A stretch of 64,000 nucleotides of DNA from Buchnera aphidicola (Nurudea shiraii). Its GTDB lineage: Bacteria > Pseudomonadota > Gammaproteobacteria > Enterobacterales > Enterobacteriaceae. Positions 45,606-55,377 of the stretch are shown in pieces; the stretch's first letter is position 1, and every line of letters begins with the position of its first letter. The stretch spans positions 62,001 to 126,000 of the forward strand of contig CP140035.1 of assembly GCA_039829955.1 (NCBI GenBank). Reading direction: 5' to 3'. Under the pieces are notes generated by a model. The model was not told where the DNA came from. It worked only from the letters and a program-made list of their open reading frames with translations, and ran no database searches. A program made the translations under genes and the position numbers.

Positions 45606-47238
45606 ATGACAAAAAAAAATTTTAGTAACTTGTGCGTTTCCATATGCTAATGGTCCAATCCATATTGGGCATATTTTAGAACATATTCAAGCTGATATTT
45701 GGGTGCGTTATCAAAGAATGAAAGGTCATGAAGTGTGGTTTATTTGTGCAGACGATGCACATGGCACTCCTATTATGTTAAAATCTAGCCAGCTCGGAAT
45801 AGAACCAGAAAAAATGATATCTTCTGTTAGAAGCGAACATATTAGAGATCTTTTAAGATTTAATATAAGCTATGATAATTATCATTCTACTCATAGTTCA
45901 GAAAATCTATTTTTTTTAAAGAAAATATATTATTGTCTAGAAAGAAAAGGATTGATAAAAAGAAAAGTTATATCTCAATTTTTTGATTATGAAAATAATA
46001 TGTTTTTGCCAGATCGTTTTATAAAAGGATCGTGTCCTTTATGTTTTTCTGTAGAACAATATGGCGATCATTGCGAAAAATGTGGAAGAACATATTCTTC
46101 TTTAGATTTAATAAATCCTGTATCTGTTTTATCGGGTATTAAACCTATATTAAAAAAATCATTACATTTTTTCTTTAATCTTCCATATTTTAGTGTCATG
46201 TTAAAATCTTGGATTACCTCTGGAGTATTAGAGCAATCTGTAGTGAATAAAGTGATGGAATGGTTTAATTCTGGATTAAAAGAATGGGATATTTCTAGAG
46301 ATAGTCCTTATTTTGGTTTTAACATTCCTGGATTTGTGAATAAATATTTTTACGTTTGGTTAGATGCTCCAATTGGATATATTAGTGCGTTTAAAAATTT
46401 ATGTAGTACAAAAACTGATTTAGTGTTTGATGAATTTTGGAAAAAAGATTCAGATACTGAATTATGTCATTTTATAGGAAAAGATATTGTATATTTTCAT
46501 AGTTTATTTTGGCCAGCTATATTGGAGGGAAGTAACTTTCGAAAACCTACTAAGATTTTTGTGCATGGACATGTAACTATAAATGGATTTAAAATTTCTA
46601 AATCTAAAGGATTAGTAATAACAGCAGATGATTGGTTGAAAAATTTAGATTCAGATAGTTTAAGATATTATTATGCCTCTAAAATTTCTGGAAAAGTAAA
46701 AGATATTGAAATTAATAGTAGTAGTTTTTTAAATAAATTTAATTCTGATATTGTTAATAAAATAGTTAATTTAGCGTCAAGAACGTCTAATTTTTTACTT
46801 AAAAATTTTAATTGTTCTTTATCTCACAATATAGATGATAAACATCTATATCATACGTTTATTCAAGGAACACAAAAAATTGAAAATTATTTTGAAAAAA
46901 ATGAGTTTAGTTTAGCTATTATTCTTATTATGAAATTTTCAGATATGGCTAATAAATATATAGATGAACAAAAACCATGGATATTAATTAAAAATATTAA
47001 AAATTTTAAGAAATTACATAGCATATGCACTATGTCAATAAATTTATTTAAAATATTAATGACATGGCTTAAACCTATTGTTCCTGATTTAGCTAAAAAA
47101 GTAGAATCTTTTTTGAGAGTGACATTGGTTTGGGAAAATATTAATATTCCTCTTTTGAATCACAAAATTTCTGTATTTGATTGTTTATGTGAAAGAATCA
47201 AAGATGTTCAAGTAGAATTTTTATCTAAAAATAAATAA
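45606..47238 (+). CDS. metG: Methionyl-tRNA synthetase, frameshifted at a poly(A) run beside the start
   Basis: Charges initiator and elongator tRNA-Met. ATG 45606 is followed by ACA and an A9 run (45611-45619); in the genomic frame a stop comes at 45648 after 14 codons. Removing one A gives MTKKILVTCAFPYANGPIHI and then GH, the correct N-terminus with the HIGH motif, and 543 residues. A zinc knuckle (CPLCFSVEQYGDHCEKCG) and a KMSKS loop (FKISKSKG) follow intact. It ends near residue 543, so the C-terminal dimerisation/tRNA-binding domain of E. coli MetG (677) is absent. Downstream starts such as GTG 45703 would lose HIGH and be inactive. Confidence 0.94.
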
Positions 47239-47294
47239 TTTTGTAATTTTAAGTGATTTTTGACGTTTTATATAGAATTAGTTAATTTTATTAT

Positions 47295-48608
47295 TTATGA
47301 TTGTTTGTCAATTTTATTAATCCATGACAAATTCCATGTACTTTTAATGTTTTTTTGATGTTGTTTAGAACTCGTAAATACTCCTAATGCACTTATAAAT
47401 TTATTATTATAAAATAGCAAAGGAATGTTATTTCTATTCCAGGAGGCGATCTTATTTTCTTTCCACATTTTTTTAATTAATTTAGCTTTTTTATTGCTAT
47501 GAATTGAAATTTTTCCTGAAATTTGAAATCGTATATTTACTAATTCATTTTTTTTAGGACAAGGTAATGTTGTTCCGTATTTATTTTGAGTAATATATCC
47601 TAGTTTATTAGGAAGTTTAAGATTTTTCCAAGGAAAATACCACATTAAGATCATTTTTTTAATGCAAGGCATAGTATGTGTTATATATAATTTATATTGA
47701 TATTTTTTTATTTCATAATTACTTATTTGTATTTTTGCTTGAGAGTTTATTTTAGATAAAATAATTTCATAATATATATTAGTTATTATTTTATGTGAAG
47801 GGACGACAAAATTATTTTTTTTGATCCACATTCGGAGTAATAAATTTCTAATGCTTGGTGACATAGTGTTAAAATTTTTAATATTTAAAATAGATTTAGA
47901 TACAAGACATTTTTGAAGTTTTTTATTTATAGTTGAATCTAAGATATTTTTTTCTTTTTTTAGTATTGATATACTTTTGGCACATTTGTTTATAAAATTT
48001 GGCCATTTTGTTTCGATCAGTGGAAATATTTTTTGACGTAAAAAATTTCTGTCATAAGATAGGTCATAGTTACTTTTATCTTCGATCCAAGGAATTTTAT
48101 TTTTTATCATCCAATTTTTTATTTCGGATCGAGTTATGTTTAACATTGGTCTTACGATGACATTTTTGTTAAATAGTTTTCTTTTGTTTGGCATGCCACT
48201 TAGTCCAGAAATTCCACTTCCTCTTTTTAAAGATAAAAAAAATGTTTCACATTGATCATCTAGGTTATGCGCTATTAAGATAATTTCTTTAGGTAAAGCT
48301 TCATTAAATATTGTTTTATAACGTTGCAATCTAGAAGCTGCTTCTATTCCTATTTTTTTTTTGTTTATTGTAATTTTCTTTATTAGGATGGGAATATTAT
48401 ATTTTTCACAGGTTTTTTTGCAATGTTGGCTCCATGAACTTGAATATTGATTAAGTTGATGGTTGATATGAATTGTTCTAAATTGAAATTGAGGTCTAAT
48501 TTTTCTAATTTTTAAAAGTTGGTGAAGTAAGAAAGTTGAATCTATACCTCCGCTATATGCTAATAAGAAGTTTAGATTTTTGAGTTTCTTTATACCTTGT
48601 ATAATCAT
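47295..48608 (-). CDS. tilS: tRNA(Ile)-lysidine synthetase
   Basis: 437 residues (E. coli 432). It modifies the CAU anticodon of one tRNA-Ile to lysidine so it reads AUA, a codon heavily used in this AT-rich genome. The PP-loop is LLAYSGGIDSTFLLHQLL at the N-terminus, followed by IHINHQLNQYSSSWSQHC, and LIAHNLDDQCETFFLSLKRG and GLSGMP. The C-terminal domains are present by length, though diverged. Convergent with metG. Confidence 0.94.
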   Translation of the reverse strand: MIIQGIKKLKNLNFLLAYSGGIDSTFLLHQLLKIRKIRPQFQFRTIHINHQLNQYSSSWSQHCKKTCEKYNIPILIKKITINKKKIGIEAASRLQRYKTIFNEALPKEIILIAHNLDDQCETFFLSLKRGSGISGLSGMPNKRKLFNKNVIVRPMLNITRSEIKNWMIKNKIPWIEDKSNYDLSYDRNFLRQKIFPLIETKWPNFINKCAKSISILKKEKNILDSTINKKLQKCLVSKSILNIKNFNTMSPSIRNLLLRMWIKKNNFVVPSHKIITNIYYEIILSKINSQAKIQISNYEIKKYQYKLYITHTMPCIKKMILMWYFPWKNLKLPNKLGYITQNKYGTTLPCPKKNELVNIRFQISGKISIHSNKKAKLIKKMWKENKIASWNRNNIPLLFYNNKFISALGVFTSSKQHQKNIKSTWNLSWINKIDKQS

Positions 48609-48656
48609 AAATATAATAAAATTATGTTATATAATTTAAATTAATCTTGAATTTTC

Positions 48657-48730
48657 TGTGTCCGAGTGGATTTGAACCACTGACTTCTACCTTGTCATGG
48701 TAGCACTCTTTCCAACTGAGCTACGGACAC
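48657..48730 (-). tRNA. tRNA-Val (GAC)
   Basis: The minus strand gives a 74-nt cloverleaf: acceptor GTGTCCG/CGGACAC, anticodon stem CTACC/GGTAG with loop ATGACAA (anticodon GAC), and T arm AGTGG TTCAAAT CCACT. CCA is not encoded. Its position by mdtK and ribE matches the E. coli valV-valW locus. Confidence 0.94.
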
Positions 48731-48764
48731 TCTTCCAATAAGACTTATTTATCTTTATCTATAT

Positions 48765-48791
48765 ATTATAATTAGTTTTTATTATTTGCAA
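48765..48791 (-). promoter_or_regulatory. Probable promoter of tRNA-Val (GAC)
   Basis: On the minus strand a TTGCAA box (48791-48786) and a perfect TATAAT (48770-48765) are separated by 15 bases. The -10 is about 34 bases before the mature tRNA 5' end, so a short leader would be removed by RNase P. The spacing is slightly short. Confidence 0.45.
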
Positions 48792-48818
48792 TAAGAATAT
48801 GCGTTAAGAAGGTTAATT

Positions 48819-50174
48819 TTATATTTTTTTAAAGTTACAATGTAATGATAATATTCTTAAAAAGGTCATTAAAGACGATGATATTAATGAAACAAAGATT
48901 CCAATCCAAAATCCAATAGCACCTATTCTTGGAATAATTGTATCAGTTACTGCTAATAGATAACCTATAGGAAATCCTAATATCCAGTAAGATATGAGAG
49001 TTATAGTAAAAATTATATTTGTATCTTTATAGCTTCTTAAAACTCCGTTACCTATTATTTGAAAAAAATCAAAAATTTGATATGCTGCAGAAATTAATAA
49101 AATTTTTTCCGCTAGTTTAATAACATTCTTATCTATGGTGTACCAAGCTATTATATTTTTATAATATAATATAATAAAAACGGATATTATAGAGGATAAA
49201 ATTAGTCCTATAATTTGTGCTGAGATAATAGTAATAGAAATTTTTTTAAAATTTTTCTGCCCTAGATAAAATCCTATTCTAATACTAGTTGCAGTTCCTA
49301 TTGATAAAGGCAAAATAAAAATAAACGAGCTAATGTTTAAAACTATTTGATGTGCAACGATTTGTGTAATATCTAAAGATGCTATTAATAATGTAATTAA
49401 TGTAAATAATGTAACTTCAAAAAATAATGATGAAGCAATAGGAATTCCTATTTTTAAAAAGTTTTTTATTGTTTTAAGATGAGGAAGAAATCGTCTACAT
49501 TTAAAATCAAGAGGACTATGTATCAATAAATCATTTCTAGTGATTATTTTCATCATTATAAACATAAACCAATATACAACAATAATTGATAAAGCACATC
49601 CAACGTTGTTAAAGTGAAATAATGCTATTTTTTTATAAATTAATATATAGTTTATTGTTATGTTGAGAATCAGTCCTAATATGCCTACTATCATAGCAGG
49701 TTTAGGTTTTAAGCATCCTTCGCATTGGTTTTGTATAACTTGAAAATATAAGTATCCTGGAGTGCTCCACAACAATATTTTGATGTAGTTAATGCTTTTT
49801 TGTTCTACAATTGAATTAATGTTATGTATTAAACTAGTAATATAATGAATGTTCCATAAAATACTCATAATTATTATAGAAATAAATGTTGCTAACCAAT
49901 ATGCATTAGTAATTTGATGTGAAATTTCTTTTGTTTTTCCTGATCCATTCATATATGAGATGATAGGAACGAGAGATAATAATAATCCATGTCCAAATAA
50001 GATTATTGGATACCAAATTGATGTTCCAATAGATATAGCGGCTATTTCAGAATGACTTAAAGATTTCGTCATAATGCTATTAATAAATCCTATACTCATT
50101 TGTGATATTTGAGCTAACATAATGGGAATAATAATTTTGAATAGCATTTTTATTTCTTGTAAATACTCTTTCAT
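48819..50174 (-). CDS. mdtK: MATE-family multidrug/Na+ antiporter (MdtK/NorM)
   Basis: 451 residues (E. coli 457). About twelve hydrophobic segments in two repeats mark it as a MATE transporter of the inner membrane, which exports cationic compounds in exchange for Na+ or H+. Recognisable blocks are MLAQISQMSIGFINSIMTKS, GHGLLLSLVPIISYMNGSGK, and GTATSIRIGFYLGQKNFKKI. Substrate in this organism is unknown. It is divergent from ribE, the E. coli arrangement. Confidence 0.92.
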   Translation of the reverse strand: MKEYLQEIKMLFKIIIPIMLAQISQMSIGFINSIMTKSLSHSEIAAISIGTSIWYPIILFGHGLLLSLVPIISYMNGSGKTKEISHQITNAYWLATFISIIIMSILWNIHYITSLIHNINSIVEQKSINYIKILLWSTPGYLYFQVIQNQCEGCLKPKPAMIVGILGLILNITINYILIYKKIALFHFNNVGCALSIIVVYWFMFIMMKIITRNDLLIHSPLDFKCRRFLPHLKTIKNFLKIGIPIASSLFFEVTLFTLITLLIASLDITQIVAHQIVLNISSFIFILPLSIGTATSIRIGFYLGQKNFKKISITIISAQIIGLILSSIISVFIILYYKNIIAWYTIDKNVIKLAEKILLISAAYQIFDFFQIIGNGVLRSYKDTNIIFTITLISYWILGFPIGYLLAVTDTIIPRIGAIGFWIGIFVSLISSSLMTFLRILSLHCNFKKI

Positions 50175-50432
50175 TTATAACCTTGATTTAACAAAAATTA
50201 CATTCTTAAAAATTGTAAATGTAAAATTATAATTTTTTAAAATTTGTAGTTATATATATCATGATAATATGTTAATAATATATTTTAGTTTTTAATTTTT
50301 GAACGATCTAATATTAGAAATAGTAATACATAGGTGTTTTATAAAAATAATTAATTTTATAGTTTGAAAATATTTATCAAAATAAAAGTAGTAACTTAAT
50401 AATAATTTTTTAAATTTTATACTAAGGATCTT

Positions 50433-51029
50433 ATGTTTACGGGGATTATTCAAGATATTGCGACGATAACTTTAATAAAAAGATATGAAAATTTTTTTCA
50501 GTGGACGTTAGAATTGCATAACATTAATGTACAAACATTATGTTTAGGTTCTTCGTTGTCTTGCAACGGATGTTGTTTAACTATTAAAAAGATTGAAAAA
50601 AAAAATACAATCAGCTTAGATATTATACAAGAAACTCTGAGAATAACTAGTTTGAGGTCTTTCCATGTAGGGGAGAATATTAATATTGAAAAATCTATGA
50701 AGTTAGGAGAAGAAATAGGTGGTCATTTAGTTTCTGGACATGTTATAACAACAGCTACAATATTTAAAATTATAGCATCTAGTTATAATAAAGAATTATG
50801 GATGATTTTGCATGATTGTGAAATTATGAAATATATTTTTTGTAAAGGATTTATATGTGTTGATGGTATTAGTTTAACAGTAGGAAATATTGTAAATAAT
50901 ACGTTTTGTGTATTTCTCATTCCGGAAACGATATTGAGGACTACTATTGGACATAAAAATATTGGTGATATAGTAAATTTAGAAGTAGATTATTTTTCTA
51001 AAATTATTGTAGATAGAATTAGTAATTAA
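50433..51029 (+). CDS. ribE: Riboflavin synthase alpha chain
   Basis: 198 residues (E. coli 213). Dismutates two lumazine molecules to riboflavin, a vitamin relevant to the host. The two barrel repeats are clear: MFTGIIQDIATITLI with SCNGCCLTIKKIE and LGEEIGGHLVSGHV, then GFICVDGISLTVGNIV with LIPETILRTTIG. An in-frame A10 run at 50596-50605 is a useful slippage control. The C-terminal tail is slightly shortened. AAGGAT precedes the start. Confidence 0.95.
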   Translation: MFTGIIQDIATITLIKRYENFFQWTLELHNINVQTLCLGSSLSCNGCCLTIKKIEKKNTISLDIIQETLRITSLRSFHVGENINIEKSMKLGEEIGGHLVSGHVITTATIFKIIASSYNKELWMILHDCEIMKYIFCKGFICVDGISLTVGNIVNNTFCVFLIPETILRTTIGHKNIGDIVNLEVDYFSKIIVDRISN

Positions 51030-51504
51030 TATTAAATGTTTTTAAGGTTTTTCATTTGCACGTTTTGAATACAACGTTTATACTTTAAAAGTATTGGATA
51101 TAAAAAAATTAGCTTTTAGTTGTATAGATTTAAATAACTAAGAAATAAATTTTTTATTGTATGACATGTAAACACGTAGTTTAAAAAATTTTAGAGCTAT
51201 ATTATATAACATATGTAATTATTAATAAAACAATGTATTGATAAAATATGTATTTATAATTAATTTAATATTATATTTTAAATTTTGACATATTTATCAT
51301 AAGAATTTATATTTAATTTTTTGATGATTTTATAATTTAAGTTTATTTCGAATTTTATAGTACAAAATTTTACAAAATTATTAATTATGTAAACCATTTT
51401 GATTTAAATCATATTTGATTACAAGTGAATTTTAGCATATCACTTAATAAATTTAACATTCAATATTAATAAAAAATCGTAAAAATATAAAATATAGGTA
51501 AATA
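51030..51504. other. Intergenic gap upstream of the rsx operon
   Basis: 475 AT-rich bases between ribE and rsxA. It should contain the rsx promoter. TTGATTTAAATCAT (51399-51412) resembles an FNR half-site pair but may be chance in such AT-rich DNA. No gene remnant was found. Confidence 0.45.
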
Positions 51505-52083
51505 ATGGATTATTTTTCGTTTTTTTTGGGAAATTTATTAGTTAATAATTTAGTTTTAGTTCAATTTTTAGGTTTATGTCCTTTTATGGGAACTTCTAAA
51601 AAATTTGAATCTGCAATAGGTTTAGGGTATGCAACTATTTTTGTAGTAACATGTGCTTCTGTATTATCGTGGATAATAAATTTTTATATTCTAATTCCAT
51701 TGGGTTTGGTTTGTCTCAGAATTATGACTTATATGTTTATTATTTCTTCTAGTGTACAAATTACTGAAATAGTAATAAAGAAAGTGAGTCCTATTTTATA
51801 CAGAATATTGGGAGTGTATTTACCTTTAATAACAAGTAATTGTTCGGTATTGGCTATTCCTTTGTTGCATGCAAAAATGAATTTTAACTTTTTAGAATCT
51901 ATTTTATATGGATTTAGTTCCTCTGTAGGTTTTTTTGTAGTTTTAATAATATTTTCTAGTATAAGAGAACGTTTACTATCTTCAGATATTCCTTTACCTT
52001 TTAAAGGAAATCCGATATCTTTAATTACTGCAAGTTTGTTATCTGTTGCTTTTATGGGTTTTAATGGTTTGATAAAAACATGA
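51505..52083 (+). CDS. rsxA: Electron transport complex subunit RsxA
   Basis: 192 residues (E. coli 193). Six-helix membrane subunit of the Rsx/Rnf electron-transfer complex. NNLVLVQFLGLCPFMGTSK, and ITSNCSVLAIPLLHAKMNF are family hallmarks; the paired Cys residues that hold an iron-sulfur centre between RsxA and RsxE are present (LGLCPF, SNCSVL). First of rsxABCDGE-nth, overlapping rsxB by four bases. Confidence 0.96.
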   Translation: MDYFSFFLGNLLVNNLVLVQFLGLCPFMGTSKKFESAIGLGYATIFVVTCASVLSWIINFYILIPLGLVCLRIMTYMFIISSSVQITEIVIKKVSPILYRILGVYLPLITSNCSVLAIPLLHAKMNFNFLESILYGFSSSVGFFVVLIIFSSIRERLLSSDIPLPFKGNPISLITASLLSVAFMGFNGLIKT

Positions 52084-52604
52084 TGGCGTTAATAATATAT
52101 TCAATATCTTTTTTTGGTATCTTGAGTCTTTTTTTAGGATTTTTGCTGAAATATATTTCAGAAAAATTTAAAATAAATTCTAATCCTATAGTAGAAAAAA
52201 TAGAAAAATTGTTACCTCAAACTCAATGTTCACAATGTGATTATCCGGGGTGTTATGCTTATGCCAATGCTATTGGAAATAATAATGAAAAAATAGATAA
52301 ATGTATTCCAGGTGGCAGTGAAGTAACGTTAAATATAGCTAATTTGTTAGGTTACGATGAGTCAGAATATAATTCTATAGGTATTTTTGAAAGTGTATAT
52401 CCTAACATCGTAGTAATTGATGAAAATAATTGCGTTGGTTGCTCTAAATGTAGATTAATTTGTCCTGTAGACGCTGTAGTAGGGTCTTATAATCTTATGC
52501 ATACGATATTACCGAAGATATGTACAGGATGTAATTTATGTATATCTTTATGTCCTACAAATTGTATTAAAGAAAAAACAGTAATTTATGACTATATTAG
52601 TTAA
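52080..52604 (+). CDS. rsxB: Electron transport complex ferredoxin subunit RsxB
   Basis: 174 residues (E. coli 192). Membrane-anchored ferredoxin of the Rsx complex. After one N-terminal helix there is a Cys cluster CSQCDYPGCYAYANAI and two ferredoxin motifs, CVGCSKCRLICPVDAV and CTGCNLCISLCPTNCI, each able to bind a 4Fe-4S cluster. Starts ATGATG in the rsxA stop and overlaps rsxC by 17 bases. Confidence 0.95.
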   Translation: MMALIIYSISFFGILSLFLGFLLKYISEKFKINSNPIVEKIEKLLPQTQCSQCDYPGCYAYANAIGNNNEKIDKCIPGGSEVTLNIANLLGYDESEYNSIGIFESVYPNIVVIDENNCVGCSKCRLICPVDAVVGSYNLMHTILPKICTGCNLCISLCPTNCIKEKTVIYDYIS

Positions 52605-54246
52605 TTTTTTATTTAAGATATCATGTAAATGTATTAATAATTTAATTTTTGTTTGCAAAAAATATATATTTTATTTAAAAAAATTTTTGTTTTTAAATAA
52701 ATTAAATAGTTTTTATGGTGGAATAGATTGTATTTCTATGAAAACTGATAAATCTTCTTCTCAGTTAAATTATTTGACTCTTCCAAAAAAATTTCTTGTT
52801 TTAGTGGATAAGAAAGTTGTTTTAAATAAGAAAATTGTAGTTAATTTAGGACAAACAGTTTTGCGTGGTCAAATTTTGGCATTAGGATTAAAGGATATAG
52901 CTCCTATTCATTCTCCTACATCTGGAACAATTGTTGACATTTACAAAAAACAATTTAATTTTTTTTCAAACAAATGGTTTGGAATTATTGATATAAAATC
53001 AGATGGATATGATAAATGGATTCATCGTATTTCAACACGTGATTATAAAAATTTAAGTTGTAATAAACTTATTAAATTAATTTATGACTCCGGAATTATC
53101 GGACTAGGTGGTTCTGGATTTCTTTCTTCTAAAAAATTAAAATGTGCATTAAAATCGAAAATTTTGCATACTTTGGTAGTGAATGCAGCTGAAAGTGAAC
53201 CATACATTACTTCAGATGATTGTTTAATAAAGAATTTTTCTGATGAGATTATACAAGGATGTCAAATTATTAAATGGATTTTGAAAGTTAAGCGTGTCTT
53301 AATTGCTATAGAAGACGATAAAACTATTGCATATATAGCAATAAAGAAAAGTATGCAGCATCTTCCTGATTTTAATGTGCAAAAAATAAAAAGACGATAT
53401 CCATCTGGTAGTAGTAAACAATTAGTTAAAACGTTATTTAATAAAGAAGTTCCTTTAGGAAAACATGCAATAGACTTAGGAATAATTATTTTTAATGTTG
53501 CTACTATTTTTTCAATTAAAAGAGCGGTATTAAATGGTGAACCTTTAACTGAAAGAATAGTAACTCTTTCTAATATTGATCTTTCGTTTCAAAAGAACAT
53601 TTTAATTAAAATAGGTACTCCAATTGATTATGTATCTCAGGAATACAATATCGATATAAAGAGAAATCATTGTATTGTTGGAGGTCCGATCACTGGAGTA
53701 ATAATTGATGATTTGAAATTTTCTGTTCTAAAAACTAGCAATAGTATTTTATATTCAAAATCAACTTTTAAAGATAATGTTGTTGAACGTCCATGTATTC
53801 GATGTACGGCATGTTCTGATGCGTGTCCGATTTCTTTGTTGCCAGAACAGTTATATTTTTATAGTAAGTCTTTTAATCATGACAAGTCAAAAAAATATCA
53901 TATTAATGAATGTATTGAATGTGGAATATGTGAGCAAGTGTGTCCTAGTGATATTCCTCTTTTAACATATTTTAGAAAGGAAAAATTAAAATTAAGTGAA
54001 ATGATTTTCAAGAAAAATATATCTAAGAAATTTAAAAAATTATTTATGTCTCGTCAAAAAAGGTTATATTCTTCAGGTTTAATGAACGAAAATATAATGT
54101 ATTCTGGTCATATATTAAATGAAAGAAACAGAAAAAATACTATTAAATACAAACTGGTTGAAAAAACATCTTTAAAAAAGATGAAACGTGTAAGAAAAAA
54201 AATACTTGAAGCTTCTATTAATAGAGCTATGTTGAAAAAGCATTAA
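52588..54246 (+). CDS. rsxC: Electron transport complex subunit RsxC
   Basis: 552 residues (E. coli 740). NADH- and FMN-binding soluble subunit. FYGGIDCISMK aligns with E. coli FNGGIHPPEMK; GLGGSGFLSSKKLK and VVNAAESEPYITSDD are the nucleotide/flavin region; two 4Fe-4S motifs are CIRCTACSDACPISLLPEQL and CIECGICEQVCPSDIPL. The long Ala/Lys-rich C-terminal repeats of E. coli RsxC are absent. The first 40 residues, before FYGG, are longer and more hydrophobic than in E. coli. Confidence 0.93.
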   Translation: MTILVNFLFKISCKCINNLIFVCKKYIFYLKKFLFLNKLNSFYGGIDCISMKTDKSSSQLNYLTLPKKFLVLVDKKVVLNKKIVVNLGQTVLRGQILALGLKDIAPIHSPTSGTIVDIYKKQFNFFSNKWFGIIDIKSDGYDKWIHRISTRDYKNLSCNKLIKLIYDSGIIGLGGSGFLSSKKLKCALKSKILHTLVVNAAESEPYITSDDCLIKNFSDEIIQGCQIIKWILKVKRVLIAIEDDKTIAYIAIKKSMQHLPDFNVQKIKRRYPSGSSKQLVKTLFNKEVPLGKHAIDLGIIIFNVATIFSIKRAVLNGEPLTERIVTLSNIDLSFQKNILIKIGTPIDYVSQEYNIDIKRNHCIVGGPITGVIIDDLKFSVLKTSNSILYSKSTFKDNVVERPCIRCTACSDACPISLLPEQLYFYSKSFNHDKSKKYHINECIECGICEQVCPSDIPLLTYFRKEKLKLSEMIFKKNISKKFKKLFMSRQKRLYSSGLMNENIMYSGHILNERNRKNTIKYKLVEKTSLKKMKRVRKKILEASINRAMLKKH

Positions 54247-54313
54247 ACAATAAATTTTAAAAAATAAAATATGTTAATATTTTATATAAATTATTAATAT
54301 TCAAGAACAATCA

Positions 54314-55369
54314 ATGAATTATAAATATATTAAAATTAGTAATATTTATAAATGCAAAAGTACTAGTAATATAATGTTATTAGTAGTATTAGCTATGGTT
54401 CCTGGAATTATAATGGAATGTTATTATTTCACAATTGCGGTATTAGTTCAAATACTCGTGTCTGTTTCTGCATCAATATTGTTTGAAGTATTTGTTTTAA
54501 AGCTTCGTAAGAAAAATGTGTATTTTTATATTTTGGATTATTCTTCAGTGGTAACTGGAATATTATTAGGGCTTAGTTTGCCTGTATTTTCTCCATGGTG
54601 GATTTCAGTTATAGGTTCATTTTTCTCCATTGTAGTTGCTAAGCAACTATATGGGGGTTTGGGAAATAATGTATTTAATCCTGCAATGTCTGGATATGCA
54701 ATATTGTTAATATCATTTCCTACTTTTATGACTAATTGGTCTTTTCAGAATAATTTAGCTTTGATCGATATACTAAGTATTAAAGATATTATATCAATTA
54801 TTTTTTTTACTAATTTAAAAGATTATTTTGATGTATTGTCTGAATTTTTGAATTTATCTTCTTTTGTAACTCAAGCTACTCCTTTAGAACAAATGAGAAT
54901 AGATAATAAAAATATTATGTTGAATTTTTCTACTTTATCTTCATGTTATAAAGACATGGTAATTTATCATCATTGGATATTAATAAATATAAGTTTTTTC
55001 ATCGGTGGTCTTTTTTTATTGATAAAAAAAGTTATTTGTTGGAGAAATTCTTTGAGTGTTTTATTATCATTATTTTTGTGTTGTTCATTGGATTTTTTCT
55101 TTTTCAAGCATAGCAAAATATGTCCATTAATTCAATTATTCTTAGGTAGTACTATGATAGGGGCTTTTTTTATTGCAACCGATCCGGTTACGACTTCTAT
55201 TACTAAAGTAGGGCGTATAATATTTGGAATATTTATTGGAATGTTAATTTGGGTGATTCGGACATATGGTGGATATCCTGACGCTATATCGTTTTCTATA
55301 TTAATAGCTAATTCTATCGTTCCTTTACTAGATTCGTATACTCAATCTCGTATTTATGGAAAACAATAA
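54314..55369 (+). CDS. rsxD: Electron transport complex subunit RsxD
   Basis: 351 residues (E. coli 352). Integral membrane subunit with covalently bound FMN; the flavinylated Thr lies in the QATPLEQM segment (about residue 195). LYGGLGNNVFNPAMSGYAIL and FIATDPVTTSITKVGRIIFG are conserved. Multiple membrane helices are visible. It follows rsxC after 67 bases. Confidence 0.94.
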   Translation: MNYKYIKISNIYKCKSTSNIMLLVVLAMVPGIIMECYYFTIAVLVQILVSVSASILFEVFVLKLRKKNVYFYILDYSSVVTGILLGLSLPVFSPWWISVIGSFFSIVVAKQLYGGLGNNVFNPAMSGYAILLISFPTFMTNWSFQNNLALIDILSIKDIISIIFFTNLKDYFDVLSEFLNLSSFVTQATPLEQMRIDNKNIMLNFSTLSSCYKDMVIYHHWILINISFFIGGLFLLIKKVICWRNSLSVLLSLFLCCSLDFFFFKHSKICPLIQLFLGSTMIGAFFIATDPVTTSITKVGRIIFGIFIGMLIWVIRTYGGYPDAISFSILIANSIVPLLDSYTQSRIYGKQ

Positions 55370-55377
55370 GACATTAT

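Noticed and set aside
51399..51412. FNR-like palindrome TTGATTTAAATCAT upstream of rsxA
   Set aside because: It matches nine of ten consensus bases, but AT-only palindromes are expected by chance in such DNA and FNR is not expected in Buchnera. Conservation in relatives or an fnr gene would reopen it.
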